A DNA stretch of 37,585 nt from contig CAMYLK010000022.1 in assembly GCA_947259225.1 (NCBI GenBank), positions 1-37,585 on the forward strand, read 5' to 3'. Positions 26,235-34,248 of this stretch are shown here, piece after piece. Each line of letters starts with the position of its first letter. Position 1 is the stretch's first letter. A program made the position numbers and the translations under genes. The notes under the pieces are model-generated. The model had not been told where the DNA came from. It made no database searches and saw only the letters and a list, made by a program, of their open reading frames with translations. This DNA comes from an uncultured Desulfobulbaceae bacterium. GTDB taxonomy: Bacteria > Desulfobacterota > Desulfobulbia > Desulfobulbales > Desulfobulbaceae.

Positions 26235-27191
26235 CTATTTGAGCCTGGCCAGTACGAGATTTGCCAGTGCTTCAATGAAGTCCGGGTCATCATTGAGCCC
26301 CCGGGTTGATTCGAGGCGGACCCCTAGTTCCCGGGCCATGTCCCTGTAGAGCATATCGATCTCGTAGAGTGTTTCCACATGATCGGATACAAAACTGATC
26401 GGAACCATGAGTATATTTTTGCATCCCTTGCCGGCAAGCTTCTGGAGCATATCGGGAGTAGAAGGTTCCACCCATTCAACAGGGCCGCTCCTGCTCTGAA
26501 AACAGAGATGTCCTTTCTGTCCGGTTATCTTTTCCAGGGACTGAATAGTCATCATGGTTTCATCAACATACGGGTCCCCCTCGTCAATAAATTTTTTCGG
26601 GAGGCTGTGGGCACTGTAGACCACTTCAGCCCCTTCGCCGTTGAAGAGAGTGAGCCCTTCCTGAATTCTTTTTGCCAGACAGTTTATGTAGCCGGGTTCG
26701 TCGGGCCATGACCGAATTTCAAGAACAGGGAGCTCTGGAGCCATTGTGCGGGCAGTCAAAAGCAGGTCGGAAAATGATGAGCCGGTAGTGGCGATAGAGT
26801 AATGCGGATAGAGCGGCAGTGCGATGATCCGGCTGACTCCTGCATCTCTCATATCACTGACGGCCTGTTTGGCAAAGGGTTTCCAGTAACGCATGCAGAC
26901 TCGGACCATAAACGGCCCTTCGTTGGAAAGTTTTTGCTCAAGTGCCCGGGCCTGATCGGCTGTGATACGACCTATGGGTGAGCCTCCTCCGATTTTCCGG
27001 TAACTTTCCCTGGATTTCGGTGCCCTTCGGCGGGCAATTATTCGGGCAATGGGTTTTTGAAGAAATGATGGACCGAGGCGAATTATCTGCCGGTCTGAAA
27101 AAAGATTGTATAGAAATGGCTCAACGTCATCCAGAGATTCCGGTCCACCAAGGTTGAGAAGTAAAACACCTGTTGTTTCCTGCTGTTGCAT
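26235..27191 (-). CDS. hemH: Ferrochelatase
   Basis: The 318-residue enzyme inserts Fe2+ into a porphyrin at the end of haem synthesis. GVLLLNLGGPES opens the protein; YRKIGGGSPI, YSAHSLPKKFIDEGDPY with the catalytic His, CFQSRSGPVEWVEPST, and SFVSDHVETLYEID with the acidic proton-path residue are all present. If the host is a sulfate reducer, a classical ferrochelatase is worth noting because many of those rely on the siroheme-dependent Ahb route; this depends on the inferred taxon. It converges on rodA and diverges from the gene at 27402. Confidence 0.95.
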   Translation of the reverse strand: MQQQETTGVLLLNLGGPESLDDVEPFLYNLFSDRQIIRLGPSFLQKPIARIIARRRAPKSRESYRKIGGGSPIGRITADQARALEQKLSNEGPFMVRVCMRYWKPFAKQAVSDMRDAGVSRIIALPLYPHYSIATTGSSFSDLLLTARTMAPELPVLEIRSWPDEPGYINCLAKRIQEGLTLFNGEGAEVVYSAHSLPKKFIDEGDPYVDETMMTIQSLEKITGQKGHLCFQSRSGPVEWVEPSTPDMLQKLAGKGCKNILMVPISFVSDHVETLYEIDMLYRDMARELGVRLESTRGLNDDPDFIEALANLVLARLK

Positions 27192-27245
27192 AAGATGACT
27201 TTATACCCTGATATCGATTTTCGTCAAGAAATTGTAGCCTACCCC

Positions 27246-27275
27246 TTGATTTGGTCGCATAAGTGTGACTATAAT
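27246..27275 (+). promoter_or_regulatory. Sigma-70-type promoter for the hibernation-factor fusion gene
   Basis: TTGATT at 27246-27251 and a perfect TATAAT at 27270-27275 are 18 bases apart. Transcription would start near 27282, giving a leader of about 120 bases before the ATG at 27402. Confidence 0.6.
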
Positions 27276-27401
27276 TTAAGTATGGACAGGTGTTTTTACT
27301 TCCAAATTTCTCAAATTTTTCCAGAAAAGATACAGAATATCAATATGTTGGTGAGGGCAGTAACATGGTGTTGCTGTCGTTTATTATAGTGGAGGAACTT
27401 T

Positions 27402-27944
27402 ATGGAACTTAAGATCGAGGCCAGAAATCTTGACATGCGGAAAGGTTGGCAGGAGAAAATCGAAGAAGAAAAGGGAAAAATTGTACGCCATTATGCCAAT
27501 CTGGTTCTTCACCTCCGTGTTACACTTGAGAGCACATCCAATTACAAGGAAGGCGGCTACGAAGTACGTCTTGTTGCCGCAGTGCCTAATGACACAGTAG
27601 TAGTCAAAAGACAGGGAGAGAAAGTACACCCGCTTTTAGTCGAGGCCTTTGACATCCTTGGTTTAAAGCTGAAGGAAATCGTCAGGAAAAAAAAGAAGCA
27701 CAAAAGTGTTAAAGCCCAGGGGGCCGTTCTGGATGGAAATAGCAGCGGTATTATCAAACGCCTGTTTCCCATTGATTCTTATGGATTTATAGTTACGTCC
27801 GATGAACAGGAAATATTTTTTCATGAAACAGTATTGCGGGACGTTGCAATGGATGACCTGAAAGAAGGTGATTCTGTGATGTTCGGTGTAACCGAAGGAG
27901 AAATGGGACCCCAGGCAACATTTGTCAGGGCCGCTAAAATGTAG
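27402..27944 (+). CDS. HPF/RaiA-type ribosome hibernation domain fused to a cold-shock domain
   Basis: The 180-residue product has two parts. Residues 1-95 match the short hibernation-promoting factor fold (MELKIEARNLDM start, beta-rich HLRVTLEST and GYEVRLVAAVP, basic helices and KKKKHK). Residues about 115-178 form a cold-shock domain: GIIKRLFPIDSYGFIVT with an RNP1-like YGFI (127-130), EIFFHET with an RNP2-like core (138-142), and DLKEGDSVMFGV. The usual long-HPF dimerisation domain is absent. I infer ribosome binding with an added nucleic-acid-binding function. It has its own promoter and a strong terminator, so it is probably a single-gene unit. GGAGG lies upstream of the start. Confidence 0.9.
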   Translation: MELKIEARNLDMRKGWQEKIEEEKGKIVRHYANLVLHLRVTLESTSNYKEGGYEVRLVAAVPNDTVVVKRQGEKVHPLLVEAFDILGLKLKEIVRKKKKHKSVKAQGAVLDGNSSGIIKRLFPIDSYGFIVTSDEQEIFFHETVLRDVAMDDLKEGDSVMFGVTEGEMGPQATFVRAAKM

Positions 27945-27967
27945 TTAATTAGAAAATATTTATTTCC

Positions 27968-28000
27968 GCCCCTGTCTTTTACGACAGGGGCTTTTTTTTT
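27968..28000 (+). terminator. Strong Rho-independent terminator
   Basis: GCCCCTGTC (27968-27976) and GACAGGGGC (27983-27991) pair perfectly around a 6-nt loop and are followed by nine T bases. It ends the hibernation-factor gene before polA. Confidence 0.95.
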
Positions 28001-28065
28001 GCTATCCTGTTATTCTGAAAAAATATTATTCCGGTTTCAGGACAAACTCTATCTCAGAGAACTTT

Positions 28066-30747
28066 ATGACATGCAAAGAAATATACCTGGTTGACGGCAG
28101 CGCGTATATTTACCGTGCCTATCACGCAATTGCCCCTTTAACTAATTCGCATGGCCTTCCTACACATGCTGTGTACGGGTTTACCACGATTCTGCGCCGC
28201 ATCATGCGCGAGCGGCAGCCTGAATGCATGGCAGTGGCTTTTGATACCAAGGGGCCTGTTTTTCGTCACAAAATATATCCTGAGTACAAGGCCAACAGGC
28301 CGCCAATGCCCGATGACCTGTCCGTCCAGATCCCCTATATCAGGAAAATAGTTCAATCATATAACCTGCTGAGCCTGGAGCACGATGACCAGGAAGCAGA
28401 TGATCTGATAGCCTCGGTAACCCGTCAACTTGGCGACCAGGGCTGCAAGGTGGTCATTGTCTCCGGCGACAAGGACCTGCTCCAGCTCGTTGGCGAGAAT
28501 GTAACCTTCTGGGACCCAATGAATGACCGGTTGATGGACCCGGCAGCAGTGAAAGAAAAATACAGTATAGGTCCGGACCAGTTGCTTGATTATTTTTCAC
28601 TAACCGGGGACAGCTCTGATAATGTACCCGGGGTGCCCGGAGTAGGACCGAAAACTGCTCAGAAGCTGATAAGTGAATACAGTACGCTTGAGGGGCTGTA
28701 TGATCATGTGGAGGAAATGAAACCATCCAAGATGAAAGAACGGCTGATTTCACATAGGAAGGATGCTTTTTTATCCAGGGACCTGATAAGGCTCAACAGT
28801 GATGTCGAAGTACCGGGAAGCCCTGAGAATTACCTGGTCAGGAAGCCTGATGCTGATTCTTTGCGGGAACTGCTTTCTGAACTGGAGTTTTACACCCTCA
28901 TTAAAAGCGATGTTCCTGCCCGTGAAGTTGACACTGACGGTTTCTCACTGGTTAAGACATCAGAGCAGCTTGAGGACCTTGTCACACAGTTGAAAGAGTC
29001 AAGTCAGCTTGTTATAGATACGGAAACAAACTCTCTTGACCAGTTGACCGCTGACCTTGTCGGGCTGTCTCTGTGCACAGACGAGAGTAAAGCCTGGTAT
29101 ATTCCCTGCGGGCATCGAAACGATGCGGGTGAACTGCTGCCCGGCCAGCTTCCCCTGAACGATATAACTGCAGCCCTGCGTCCATTTCTCGAGGACAAAG
29201 AACTTCCCAAGATAGGGCATAACCTGAAGTTTGACTGGTCCATTCTCTCTTCCCGGCATAATGGAGGGCTTGTCTGGGCAGGGCCCCTGTATGACACCAT
29301 GATTGGTGCGTGGCTTATTGATCCTGGCCGCCGTTCCTACAAGCTTGACGACCTCTGTCTGGAACTGGATGTCAAGATGACCCCATTTTCAAAAGTCACA
29401 GATGGTGATAAGCGAGAGGACAGCTTTGTTCGTGTCGGCCTGGAAGAGGCAAAGGACTACAGCTGTGAAGATGTATACGGGACGTATTTACTTTTTAAAA
29501 ATCAGCAGCCGCAACTCCAGGAGTTTGGTCTGTGGTCTCTTTTTCAGGATATTGAATGTCCCTTGATACCCGTTCTGGCCGGGATGGAGAGGGCCGGAAT
29601 CACTGTTGACGAAGCACTGCTCGGTGAACTGTCCGATGAATTCGGCCGAAAACTCAATGAACTTGAAGAGGAAATATTCAGGCTGGCCGGTAAAGAGTTC
29701 AATATAAATTCTCCCCAGCAGCTCGGCGTGGTCCTTTTTGAGGATTTGAACCTGCCCAGGGGGCGTAAAACGAAAACCGGGTATTCAACCGATGTGAAAG
29801 TGCTGGAGCGTTTATCTCTGCACCACGATCTGCCCAGATATATTCTCAATTACCGCAACCTGGCCAAGCTCAAATCCACGTACGTTGATAAGTTAAGCCG
29901 GCTGTCCCATAAAACAGATGGACGAGTGCATACGTCATTCAATCAGTGCGGCACTGCCACAGGACGGCTGAGTTCAAGCAACCCGAATCTGCAGAACATC
30001 CCGGTCCGTACAGAGGACGGCCAGAGAATCCGCGCCGCTTTTGTCGCCGCGAGCGGTCACGCTCTTCTCTCTGGTGACTACTCACAGGTTGACCTGCGGG
30101 TCCTGGCCCATTATTCACAAGACCAGGCGCTGCTTGCCGCTTTTCACGCGGGTGATGATATTCACAGCCGTACAGCAGCGGAAATATTTTTTGTGGCGCC
30201 ACAACTCATTACACCTGAAATGCGCCGGGTGGCAAAAACAATTAATTTCGGGATTGTTTACGGCATGTCGAGTTTCGGCCTGTCAACCCAGCTGAATATC
30301 AGCCGCAAGGAAGCCCAGACATTTATCGACAGGTATTTTGCACATTATAATGGCATCCGGGAGTTCATGGAGTCCATTGTTCAAAAGGCAAGGGAGGATG
30401 GTTTTGTCTCTACACTTCTGGGTCGCCGCAGGATTCTGCCTGACATCAACCATTCAAACAGGACCCGTCGGGAATTTGCTGAAAGGACCGCAATCAATAC
30501 CCCTATTCAGGGAACGGCCGCTGACATAATCAAGCTGGCAATGCTCAAGATGGATCATGCAATTCAACAGCAGGACCTCGGTGCCCGTATGATTCTCCAG
30601 GTCCATGATGAACTTGTTCTTGAAGTTCCGGAAAAAGAGATCAAAGCAACAAAAGAGTTGTTAAAAACATCCATGGAAAACGTCATTAAACTCGATGTTC
30701 CCCTCGTGGCCAATCTTTCTGTCAGCCAGAATCTGGCTAAGATATAA
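28066..30747 (+). CDS. polA: DNA polymerase I
   Basis: This 893-residue enzyme has all three modules. The 5' nuclease (about 1-290) has SAYIYRAYHAI, VSGDKDLLQLV, and GDSSDNVPGVPGVGPKTAQK. The 3'-5' exonuclease (about 305-490) appears active: VIDTETNSL (DxE), IGHNLKFDWS and YSCEDVYGTY (YxxxD) are present. The polymerase domain (about 510-893) has GDYSQVDLRVLAHYS (motif A), RRVAKTINFGIVYGMS (motif B) and LQVHDELVLEVP (motif C). It fills gaps in repair and removes RNA primers. It starts 65 bases after a strong terminator and so must have its own promoter in that gap. Confidence 0.97.
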   Translation: MTCKEIYLVDGSAYIYRAYHAIAPLTNSHGLPTHAVYGFTTILRRIMRERQPECMAVAFDTKGPVFRHKIYPEYKANRPPMPDDLSVQIPYIRKIVQSYNLLSLEHDDQEADDLIASVTRQLGDQGCKVVIVSGDKDLLQLVGENVTFWDPMNDRLMDPAAVKEKYSIGPDQLLDYFSLTGDSSDNVPGVPGVGPKTAQKLISEYSTLEGLYDHVEEMKPSKMKERLISHRKDAFLSRDLIRLNSDVEVPGSPENYLVRKPDADSLRELLSELEFYTLIKSDVPAREVDTDGFSLVKTSEQLEDLVTQLKESSQLVIDTETNSLDQLTADLVGLSLCTDESKAWYIPCGHRNDAGELLPGQLPLNDITAALRPFLEDKELPKIGHNLKFDWSILSSRHNGGLVWAGPLYDTMIGAWLIDPGRRSYKLDDLCLELDVKMTPFSKVTDGDKREDSFVRVGLEEAKDYSCEDVYGTYLLFKNQQPQLQEFGLWSLFQDIECPLIPVLAGMERAGITVDEALLGELSDEFGRKLNELEEEIFRLAGKEFNINSPQQLGVVLFEDLNLPRGRKTKTGYSTDVKVLERLSLHHDLPRYILNYRNLAKLKSTYVDKLSRLSHKTDGRVHTSFNQCGTATGRLSSSNPNLQNIPVRTEDGQRIRAAFVAASGHALLSGDYSQVDLRVLAHYSQDQALLAAFHAGDDIHSRTAAEIFFVAPQLITPEMRRVAKTINFGIVYGMSSFGLSTQLNISRKEAQTFIDRYFAHYNGIREFMESIVQKAREDGFVSTLLGRRRILPDINHSNRTRREFAERTAINTPIQGTAADIIKLAMLKMDHAIQQQDLGARMILQVHDELVLEVPEKEIKATKELLKTSMENVIKLDVPLVANLSVSQNLAKI

Positions 30748-30763
30748 GAGAAAAGACCACGAA

Positions 30764-30790
30764 TTTTCGGAACGGAGAGCCGTCCGAAAA
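30764..30790 (+). other. Stable stem-loop just after polA
   Basis: TTTTCGGAACGG (30764-30775) and CCGTCCGAAAA (30780-30790) form 11 base pairs with one bulged A and an AGAG loop. No T-tract follows, so it is not a standard terminator; it may protect the polA mRNA 3' end or assist Rho-dependent ending. Between it and 30994 I see only a 7-bp hairpin at 30882-30899. Confidence 0.55.
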
Positions 30791-30993
30791 GCTCCTATGT
30801 TGTGGTAGTTGTGAGGGGTCATGGGCAAATCACTGTAGATTTTTCTGTTTGCTTTTTTAAATCTCAAGTGATATTTATTAATAACCTCAGGGGAGGTTAA
30901 ATAGCTCAATTTAGAGATATAGCCGTATAGGACTGGGATTGGATTTACCGTTTTATTCCTTAGGGCAGCGCAGTAAAACTGGAGGTTCACAAA

Positions 30994-31143
30994 TTGACTC
31001 CCCGTTCTGCAATACGTATATTAATGTTGAGCCCTATTTATTTTCAGTTAAGTCCTGAGCAGCGATTGTATCTGATCCGAGAATACTGTCATCTGGTCAA
31101 CAAGTGTGAGATGGACTTACTGCAGCATGTTACCCAACTTTAA
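30994..31143 (+). CDS. Small 49-residue protein, TTG start, upstream of the PilZ gene
   Basis: A perfect GGAGG at 30981-30985 sits 8 bases before a TTG that opens a 50-codon frame ending in TAA at 31141-31143, 21 bases before the PilZ ATG. The product, beginning MTPRSAIRILMLSPIYFQ and ending MDLLQHVTQL, is likely helical and holds two cysteines (EYCHLVNKC). A shorter start, the ATG at 31024, lacks a ribosome site. I recognise no family. Spacing suggests it is cotranscribed with the PilZ gene. Confidence 0.5.
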   Translation: MTPRSAIRILMLSPIYFQLSPEQRLYLIREYCHLVNKCEMDLLQHVTQL

Positions 31144-31164
31144 TTTGGAACAACCGGTTAAGCA

Positions 31165-31530
31165 ATGCCTGAGTTAACAGAAGAACGTCGTCACTATACC
31201 CGCTTTCAAGTACGGGAGGGAGCGTACGCTTTCATCGACAACATACCCTTTACGATACAGGATATAAGTGAAGGGGGTATGAAAATACAATCCGTTATAT
31301 TTGATGATGTCCCGATGGATGATATTGTCCTTGATATTTTTGTCAATAATGGTGAATTTTATCTCAAGGGTATTCCAGTCCGCCTTATCAGTCTGATGGA
31401 AAACGAGGCGACAACACCTTTCAGCGCTATCCGGGTCAGGCGTTTCGGCTTTGAGTTTGGAGATTTGACCGAACAGCAGATACAGCTTGTAGATAGCTTC
31501 ATTACCTATAATACAGTTGGTGAGGCCTGA
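31165..31530 (+). CDS. PilZ-domain protein (probable c-di-GMP receptor)
   Basis: The 121-residue protein consists of one PilZ domain. The two c-di-GMP-binding motifs are intact: RRHYTR (residues 8-13, RxxxR) and DISEGG (33-38, DxSxxG). The rest is beta-rich with RRFGFEFGDLTEQQIQLVDSFI at the end, as in other PilZ proteins. It has no output domain, so it probably acts by binding a partner protein. A 49-codon gene lies 21 bases upstream; the amidase and MamK-like genes lie 411 bases downstream but have their own promoter. Confidence 0.9.
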   Translation: MPELTEERRHYTRFQVREGAYAFIDNIPFTIQDISEGGMKIQSVIFDDVPMDDIVLDIFVNNGEFYLKGIPVRLISLMENEATTPFSAIRVRRFGFEFGDLTEQQIQLVDSFITYNTVGEA

Positions 31531-31941
31531 TACCGTCTTTTAGAACCTGTTTTTTTCAGATTGTTTCCATTTTAGCATTTGTACCAGCACTTTATTTTTT
31601 CCGTTATTGATTCTCGAAGGCACCAGCAGAGATAGAACTGATAACGAAAAAAGCCGCGAACCGGAAAGATTTTTTCATATAAATTATTGATATTATTTAT
31701 ATTTTGATAATCTCCCGGGTGGCTGCATATTTGTCAACATGCAGCCTGTTTACCTGCTCCTGCCCGCCTGTCACGCTAGCTGAAGATGCGGTTGACAGCC
31801 CATAATGCAGAACATATAATAATTCAGTGAGTTAAAACATTTTTACAGCTGCATGCGATGGCGGCGAAGTAACTTTTGTGTAATTCATGTTAATGATCTG
31901 TATCGAGCTGATTAACCCGTATCAAGGCACCAAGCGTAATC
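31531..31941. other. Intergenic region between the PilZ and amidase genes
   Basis: This 411-bp stretch holds no open frame I can support. It contains an 8-bp stem at 31721-31728/31739-31746 (GGCTGCAT/ATGCAGCC, 10-nt loop) and a consensus promoter at 31792-31820. The upstream half is AT-rich without a clear terminator for the PilZ gene. Confidence 0.6.
31792..31820 (+). promoter_or_regulatory. Perfect-consensus sigma-70 promoter for the amidase/MamK-like unit
   Basis: TTGACA at 31792-31797 and TATAAT at 31815-31820 are separated by exactly 17 bases. Start of transcription would be near 31827, giving a leader of about 115 bases before the amidase ATG. Such an exact match is rare and suggests strong, constitutive expression, or else repression by a factor not seen here. 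Confidence 0.8.
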
Positions 31942-33126
31942 ATGAGTATTCGTAATCCCGCAGAAAGTATCCGCATGAAAAATGCTATCCTGCGTGGTGT
32001 CTACGATGACAATATCAGGATGACAAGTGAGAGGCATGAACCCAGACCCGTGAGGCAGCAAATCAGACGGAAGTCATTTGTTTTGCTGTTTTTCCTGTTT
32101 TTGCTGGCAGGTGGGATAAGTCTTGCAGGTATATATACCGGGTGGGAATCCAGGGGCCAACCACAGAAAGTTACTGCTACAGTTCCTCTGCAGGCCGAAC
32201 AGATGCTACCCTTGCCGACTGTAGAAGTTGAAGTACCCGTCCTGGTACCTTTCCCTGTTTTACAATATTCACAGCAGGAATCATATATTCTGAGACCACC
32301 TGAGTTAACGCAGGACGTAAAACTGAACCAGGAACAGCTGCTGGATTACAGCCTGATCTTAAATAACGATGAGGTTCGGTTGAGTTCCATCTTCGGGCTG
32401 GATGTGCAGACCATTGTTATTGATCCCGGGCATGGAGGCAAGGATCCAGGAGCTATAGGTCGGCTGGGGACACAGGAAAAGGATATTGTACTTGATATAG
32501 CCAAACGTCTTCAGCATAAACTTCAGGAGAGCGGCAGGTATAACGTAGTTTTGACCCGGGAGACAGATACGACCATGTCTCTGGCTGACCGAGTGAAGTT
32601 TGCTAATTCGGGCAGGACGGATCTCTTTATTTCGCTTCATGTCAACGCGCTGCCCCAGAAACGTTTCAATGTGACCGAGACGTATTACTATGGTCCGCCA
32701 TCTGATCCTGAAACTCTGAAGCTGGCTGAACAGGAAAACAAAGGTTCCGGGATCCTGACCAAGGATTTTGAAAATATGATCAAGAAGATAGGTAATACCT
32801 TCAAAGAACAGGAATCTGCCAATTTAGCTTCCGCCATACAACATAGTCTCTTCACTAACGTAAAAAAGTATGATAAGGATATTGCTGATGCCGGTATAAA
32901 AATAGCACCCTTTGTGGTACTGCTTGGAGTAGATGCCCCGGCGGTGCTGGTTGAAATCTCGTGTATCACCAAGAAGGAAGAGGAATTAAAGCTGAACATG
33001 CCCGCCTATAGGGAGGAAATTACGAGTTTCCTCAGCCAGGGGACTGTCCGCTATCTTGAGCGCAGGAACTTACATGTTTTAAAAGGAGATGAGAATGGCC
33101 AAAAAGTCCACAGGAAAAGCAGTTGA
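31942..33126 (+). CDS. Membrane-anchored N-acetylmuramoyl-L-alanine amidase (Amidase_3)
   Basis: The 394-residue protein has a cytoplasmic N-terminal stretch of about 43 residues, one membrane segment (about 44-66) and a periplasmic part. Residues about 155-378 are a zinc amidase domain: VIDPGHGGKDPGAIG with the first His, EKDIVLDIAKRL with Glu, LFISLHVNALP with the second His, and VLVEISCITKKEEE with the catalytic Glu. It cleaves the bond between N-acetylmuramic acid and the stem peptide. It lacks an AMIN domain and a cleavable signal, unlike typical AmiC, so it should stay in the inner membrane. Its 3' end overlaps the MamK-like actin gene by 32 bases. Confidence 0.92.
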   Translation: MSIRNPAESIRMKNAILRGVYDDNIRMTSERHEPRPVRQQIRRKSFVLLFFLFLLAGGISLAGIYTGWESRGQPQKVTATVPLQAEQMLPLPTVEVEVPVLVPFPVLQYSQQESYILRPPELTQDVKLNQEQLLDYSLILNNDEVRLSSIFGLDVQTIVIDPGHGGKDPGAIGRLGTQEKDIVLDIAKRLQHKLQESGRYNVVLTRETDTTMSLADRVKFANSGRTDLFISLHVNALPQKRFNVTETYYYGPPSDPETLKLAEQENKGSGILTKDFENMIKKIGNTFKEQESANLASAIQHSLFTNVKKYDKDIADAGIKIAPFVVLLGVDAPAVLVEISCITKKEEELKLNMPAYREEITSFLSQGTVRYLERRNLHVLKGDENGQKVHRKSS

Positions 33127-34129
33127 AGAAAAGTTGGTTGTCGGAATCGACCTCGGTACATCGAGGAGCGCTATTTCCGCAATCAACGGCAGAAAGAAGT
33201 GGGTAGAGAGTTATGTCGGTTGGCCGAAGGACTTTATCGCCAGGAAGGTAGTCGGAGAACCCATCCTCTTTGGAGAGGAAGCAATACAGCACAGGTTGTC
33301 CCTTGATCTCTACAGGCCTCTCAAGAATGGCGTCATCAAAGAAGGGACAGCCCGTGATGAAGAAGCGGTGAAAGAGTTGATCAGTCACCTCATCTCCCTT
33401 GTTCAGACCAAGAGAGATGACGGAAAGGTGAGGGCTGTGGTAGGAGTTCCGGCCGAATCTTTTAAGGTTAACAAGGTGGCACTGAAAAAAGCGGTTTCCG
33501 AATATGCTGACTCGCTCCTAGTTGTTTCCGAGCCGTTTGCCGTGGCCTATGGAGTAAATGCCCTTGATAATGCCATGGTAATTGATGTTGGCGCCGGAAC
33601 GGTTGATTTTTGTATTATGCACGGTACCGTGCCGTCTGAGGAAGACCAGCGGACAGTTTTGACTGCTGGTGATTATATAGATCAGCAGCTGTATAATTTT
33701 CTTGAGGAGCGTTATCCCCACGCAGATTTCAACCTGAATATGGTACGGAAATTCAAAGAGGAATACAGTTATATAGGTGAACCTGATGGAGCCATAAAGG
33801 TTGATATCCCGGTGGACGGCAAGCCGACAAGTCATGATATAACTGAGGAGATACGGCGAGCTTGTGAAAGTATTCTCCCGGCTATCGTCGAATCTACCCT
33901 GGAGCTTATTGCCAAATTTGACCCTGAGTACCAGGACATAATCAGGAAAAACATTATACTGGCAGGTGGTGGCAGCCAGATTGAAGGACTGGCAGATTAT
34001 TTGAAAAATGTTTTGAGTGAATACGGCCCCTCCAAGATAACGGTAGTCAAGGACCCGCTCTTCAGCGGTGCTGATGGTGCCCTTGCTCTGGCGCAGGACA
34101 TGCCGGATGATTACTGGACAGACCTGTAG
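33095..34129 (+). CDS. MamK-like bacterial actin
   Basis: The 344-residue protein is an actin-family ATPase. VVGIDLGTSRSAIS (phosphate 1), VVSEPFAVAYG, VIDVGAGTVDFCI (phosphate 2) and NIILAGGGSQIEGLADYL (adenosine) are intact. Several stretches recall magnetosome MamK more than MreB: the VGWPKDFIARKVVG region, GTVPSEEDQ, FDPEYQDIIRKNI, TVVKDPLFSGADGAL and the closing DMPDDYW. It is 344 residues long, close to MamK. No other magnetosome gene is in the window, so a role in magnetosome alignment is not implied. I chose ATG 33095 because GGAG ends 6 bases before it; the ATG at 33089 abuts GGAG. The coding overlap with the amidase gene points to joint expression. Confidence 0.88.
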   Translation: MAKKSTGKAVEEKLVVGIDLGTSRSAISAINGRKKWVESYVGWPKDFIARKVVGEPILFGEEAIQHRLSLDLYRPLKNGVIKEGTARDEEAVKELISHLISLVQTKRDDGKVRAVVGVPAESFKVNKVALKKAVSEYADSLLVVSEPFAVAYGVNALDNAMVIDVGAGTVDFCIMHGTVPSEEDQRTVLTAGDYIDQQLYNFLEERYPHADFNLNMVRKFKEEYSYIGEPDGAIKVDIPVDGKPTSHDITEEIRRACESILPAIVESTLELIAKFDPEYQDIIRKNIILAGGGSQIEGLADYLKNVLSEYGPSKITVVKDPLFSGADGALALAQDMPDDYWTDL

Positions 34130-34153
34130 TCTATAGCCGGTTCATTTCAGGGA

Positions 34154-34190
34154 AAAAGGTCGGGGTGCATCAGCCCTCGACCTTTTTTTT
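34154..34190 (+). terminator. Terminator after the MamK-like gene
   Basis: AAAGGTCG at about 34155-34162 pairs with CGACCTTT at about 34178-34185, followed by a T-tract to 34190. An A-run on the left side could make it bidirectional and serve the convergent gltA gene as well. Confidence 0.8.
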
Positions 34191-34248
34191 ATGGAGATTC
34201 AGAAACTGCTAAAAGAAAGTACCAGGAAATGTCAGACTGATGGCCTGG

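Noticed and set aside
30661..30990. A 109-codon minus-strand frame overlapping the end of polA and the following gap
   Set aside because: It overlaps conserved polA sequence, has no ribosome site and no family pattern.
30800..30993. c-di-GMP riboswitch before the small ORF and PilZ genes
   Set aside because: A GGGCAAA-like stretch near 30820 is suggestive, but the remaining conserved GEMM positions and helices are missing.
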